6,425 nt of DNA, taken from assembly GCA_034409055.1 (NCBI GenBank), contig DAOUMU010000573.1, positions 1 through 6,425 of the forward strand, written 5' to 3'. Shown in pieces: positions 6,280 through 6,425 of this stretch. Every line of letters starts with the position of its first letter. Position 1 is the first letter of the stretch. Under the pieces are notes generated by a model. The model saw only the letters and a program-made list of their open reading frames with translations, was not told where the DNA came from and did not search any database. The DNA is from DAOUMU01 sp034409055. GTDB lineage: Bacteria > Chloroflexota > Anaerolineae > 4572-78 > J111. The position numbers and the translations under genes were made by a program.

Positions 6280-6425
6280 CGCCTGCTGAACTAAATAGAG
6301 TGGTGAGGGCTCTAGTACTCAACGGCGGAAATCCTTCGGGGGTTAGCTGATCGAAGTTACTTTCCATAATGTAGATAAAAAGGACGTTTTCGCCCCAACC
6401 CCCCCCATATTTTGAGTGATATCAA
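6280..6425. other. Upstream region of the membrane protein gene
   Basis: These 146 bp to the window edge contain no ORF of note. They must include the leader, and perhaps the promoter, of the - strand membrane protein gene, but I see no strong -35/-10 pair. Two blocks shared with the other end of the window lie at 6326-6341 and 6353-6363, and a C-rich stretch lies at 6393-6406. The region may continue an intergenic repeat beyond the window. Confidence 0.5.
6326..6363 (+). repeat. Uninterrupted copy of an intergenic repeat also found at 101-227
   Basis: Bases 6326-6341 match 101-116 at 14 of 16 positions (CGNAAATCCTNCGGGG), and 6353-6363 match 217-227 exactly (GAAGTTACTTT). Order and orientation are the same. 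The blocks are 11 bp apart here and 100 bp apart in the other copy, where the heptamer palindrome sits between them. This looks like a dispersed non-coding repeat. With only two partial copies in view the element's true limits cannot be drawn. Confidence 0.45.

Overview
The window holds three complete protein-coding genes and two intergenic ends. A macrodomain protein lies on the + strand (309-881). It converges with a large hybrid sensor histidine kinase on the - strand (905-3928), leaving only 23 bp between their stop codons. Upstream of the kinase and in the same orientation is a polytopic membrane protein of the GT-C / DUF2142-like glycosyltransferase type (4027-6279). No tRNA, rRNA, CRISPR array, transposase or phage gene is visible.

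The organism is most likely a bacterium of the phylum Chloroflexota (Anaerolineae-like). The main reason is the membrane protein: a GT-C-like core with an 'APDExWHY' first loop, 'QPPLYY' and 'QGRLLFP' signatures, followed by two tandem extracytoplasmic beta-rich repeats, is an arrangement I associate with that phylum. The kinase and macrodomain are widespread families and do not help. This assignment is inference from protein style, not from a marker gene.

The genes do not form an obvious pathway. The macrodomain protein should act in the cytoplasm on ADP-ribose derivatives. The kinase senses an extracytoplasmic ligand through a Cache-type domain, carries two PAS domains, and ends in its own receiver domain. 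No response regulator with an output domain or HPt protein is next to it, so it is an orphan here. The membrane protein probably transfers sugar from a lipid-linked donor to a cell-surface acceptor. The 98-bp gap before the kinase contains a good extended -10 promoter, so the kinase can be transcribed independently of the membrane protein gene.

The least ordinary DNA is intergenic. Bases 1-308 contain an AT-rich palindrome built of 7-bp units (GTAAAAC-like on the left arm, ACGTTTT-like on the right), nested inside a 9-bp GC-rich inverted repeat. Two short sequence blocks around this palindrome recur in the same order and orientation at the other end of the window (6326-6363), but only 11 bp apart instead of 100 bp. 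This suggests a dispersed intergenic repeat, one copy of which carries the palindrome as an insertion. I see no evidence of a new multi-gene system; the window is otherwise ordinary accessory or housekeeping sequence.
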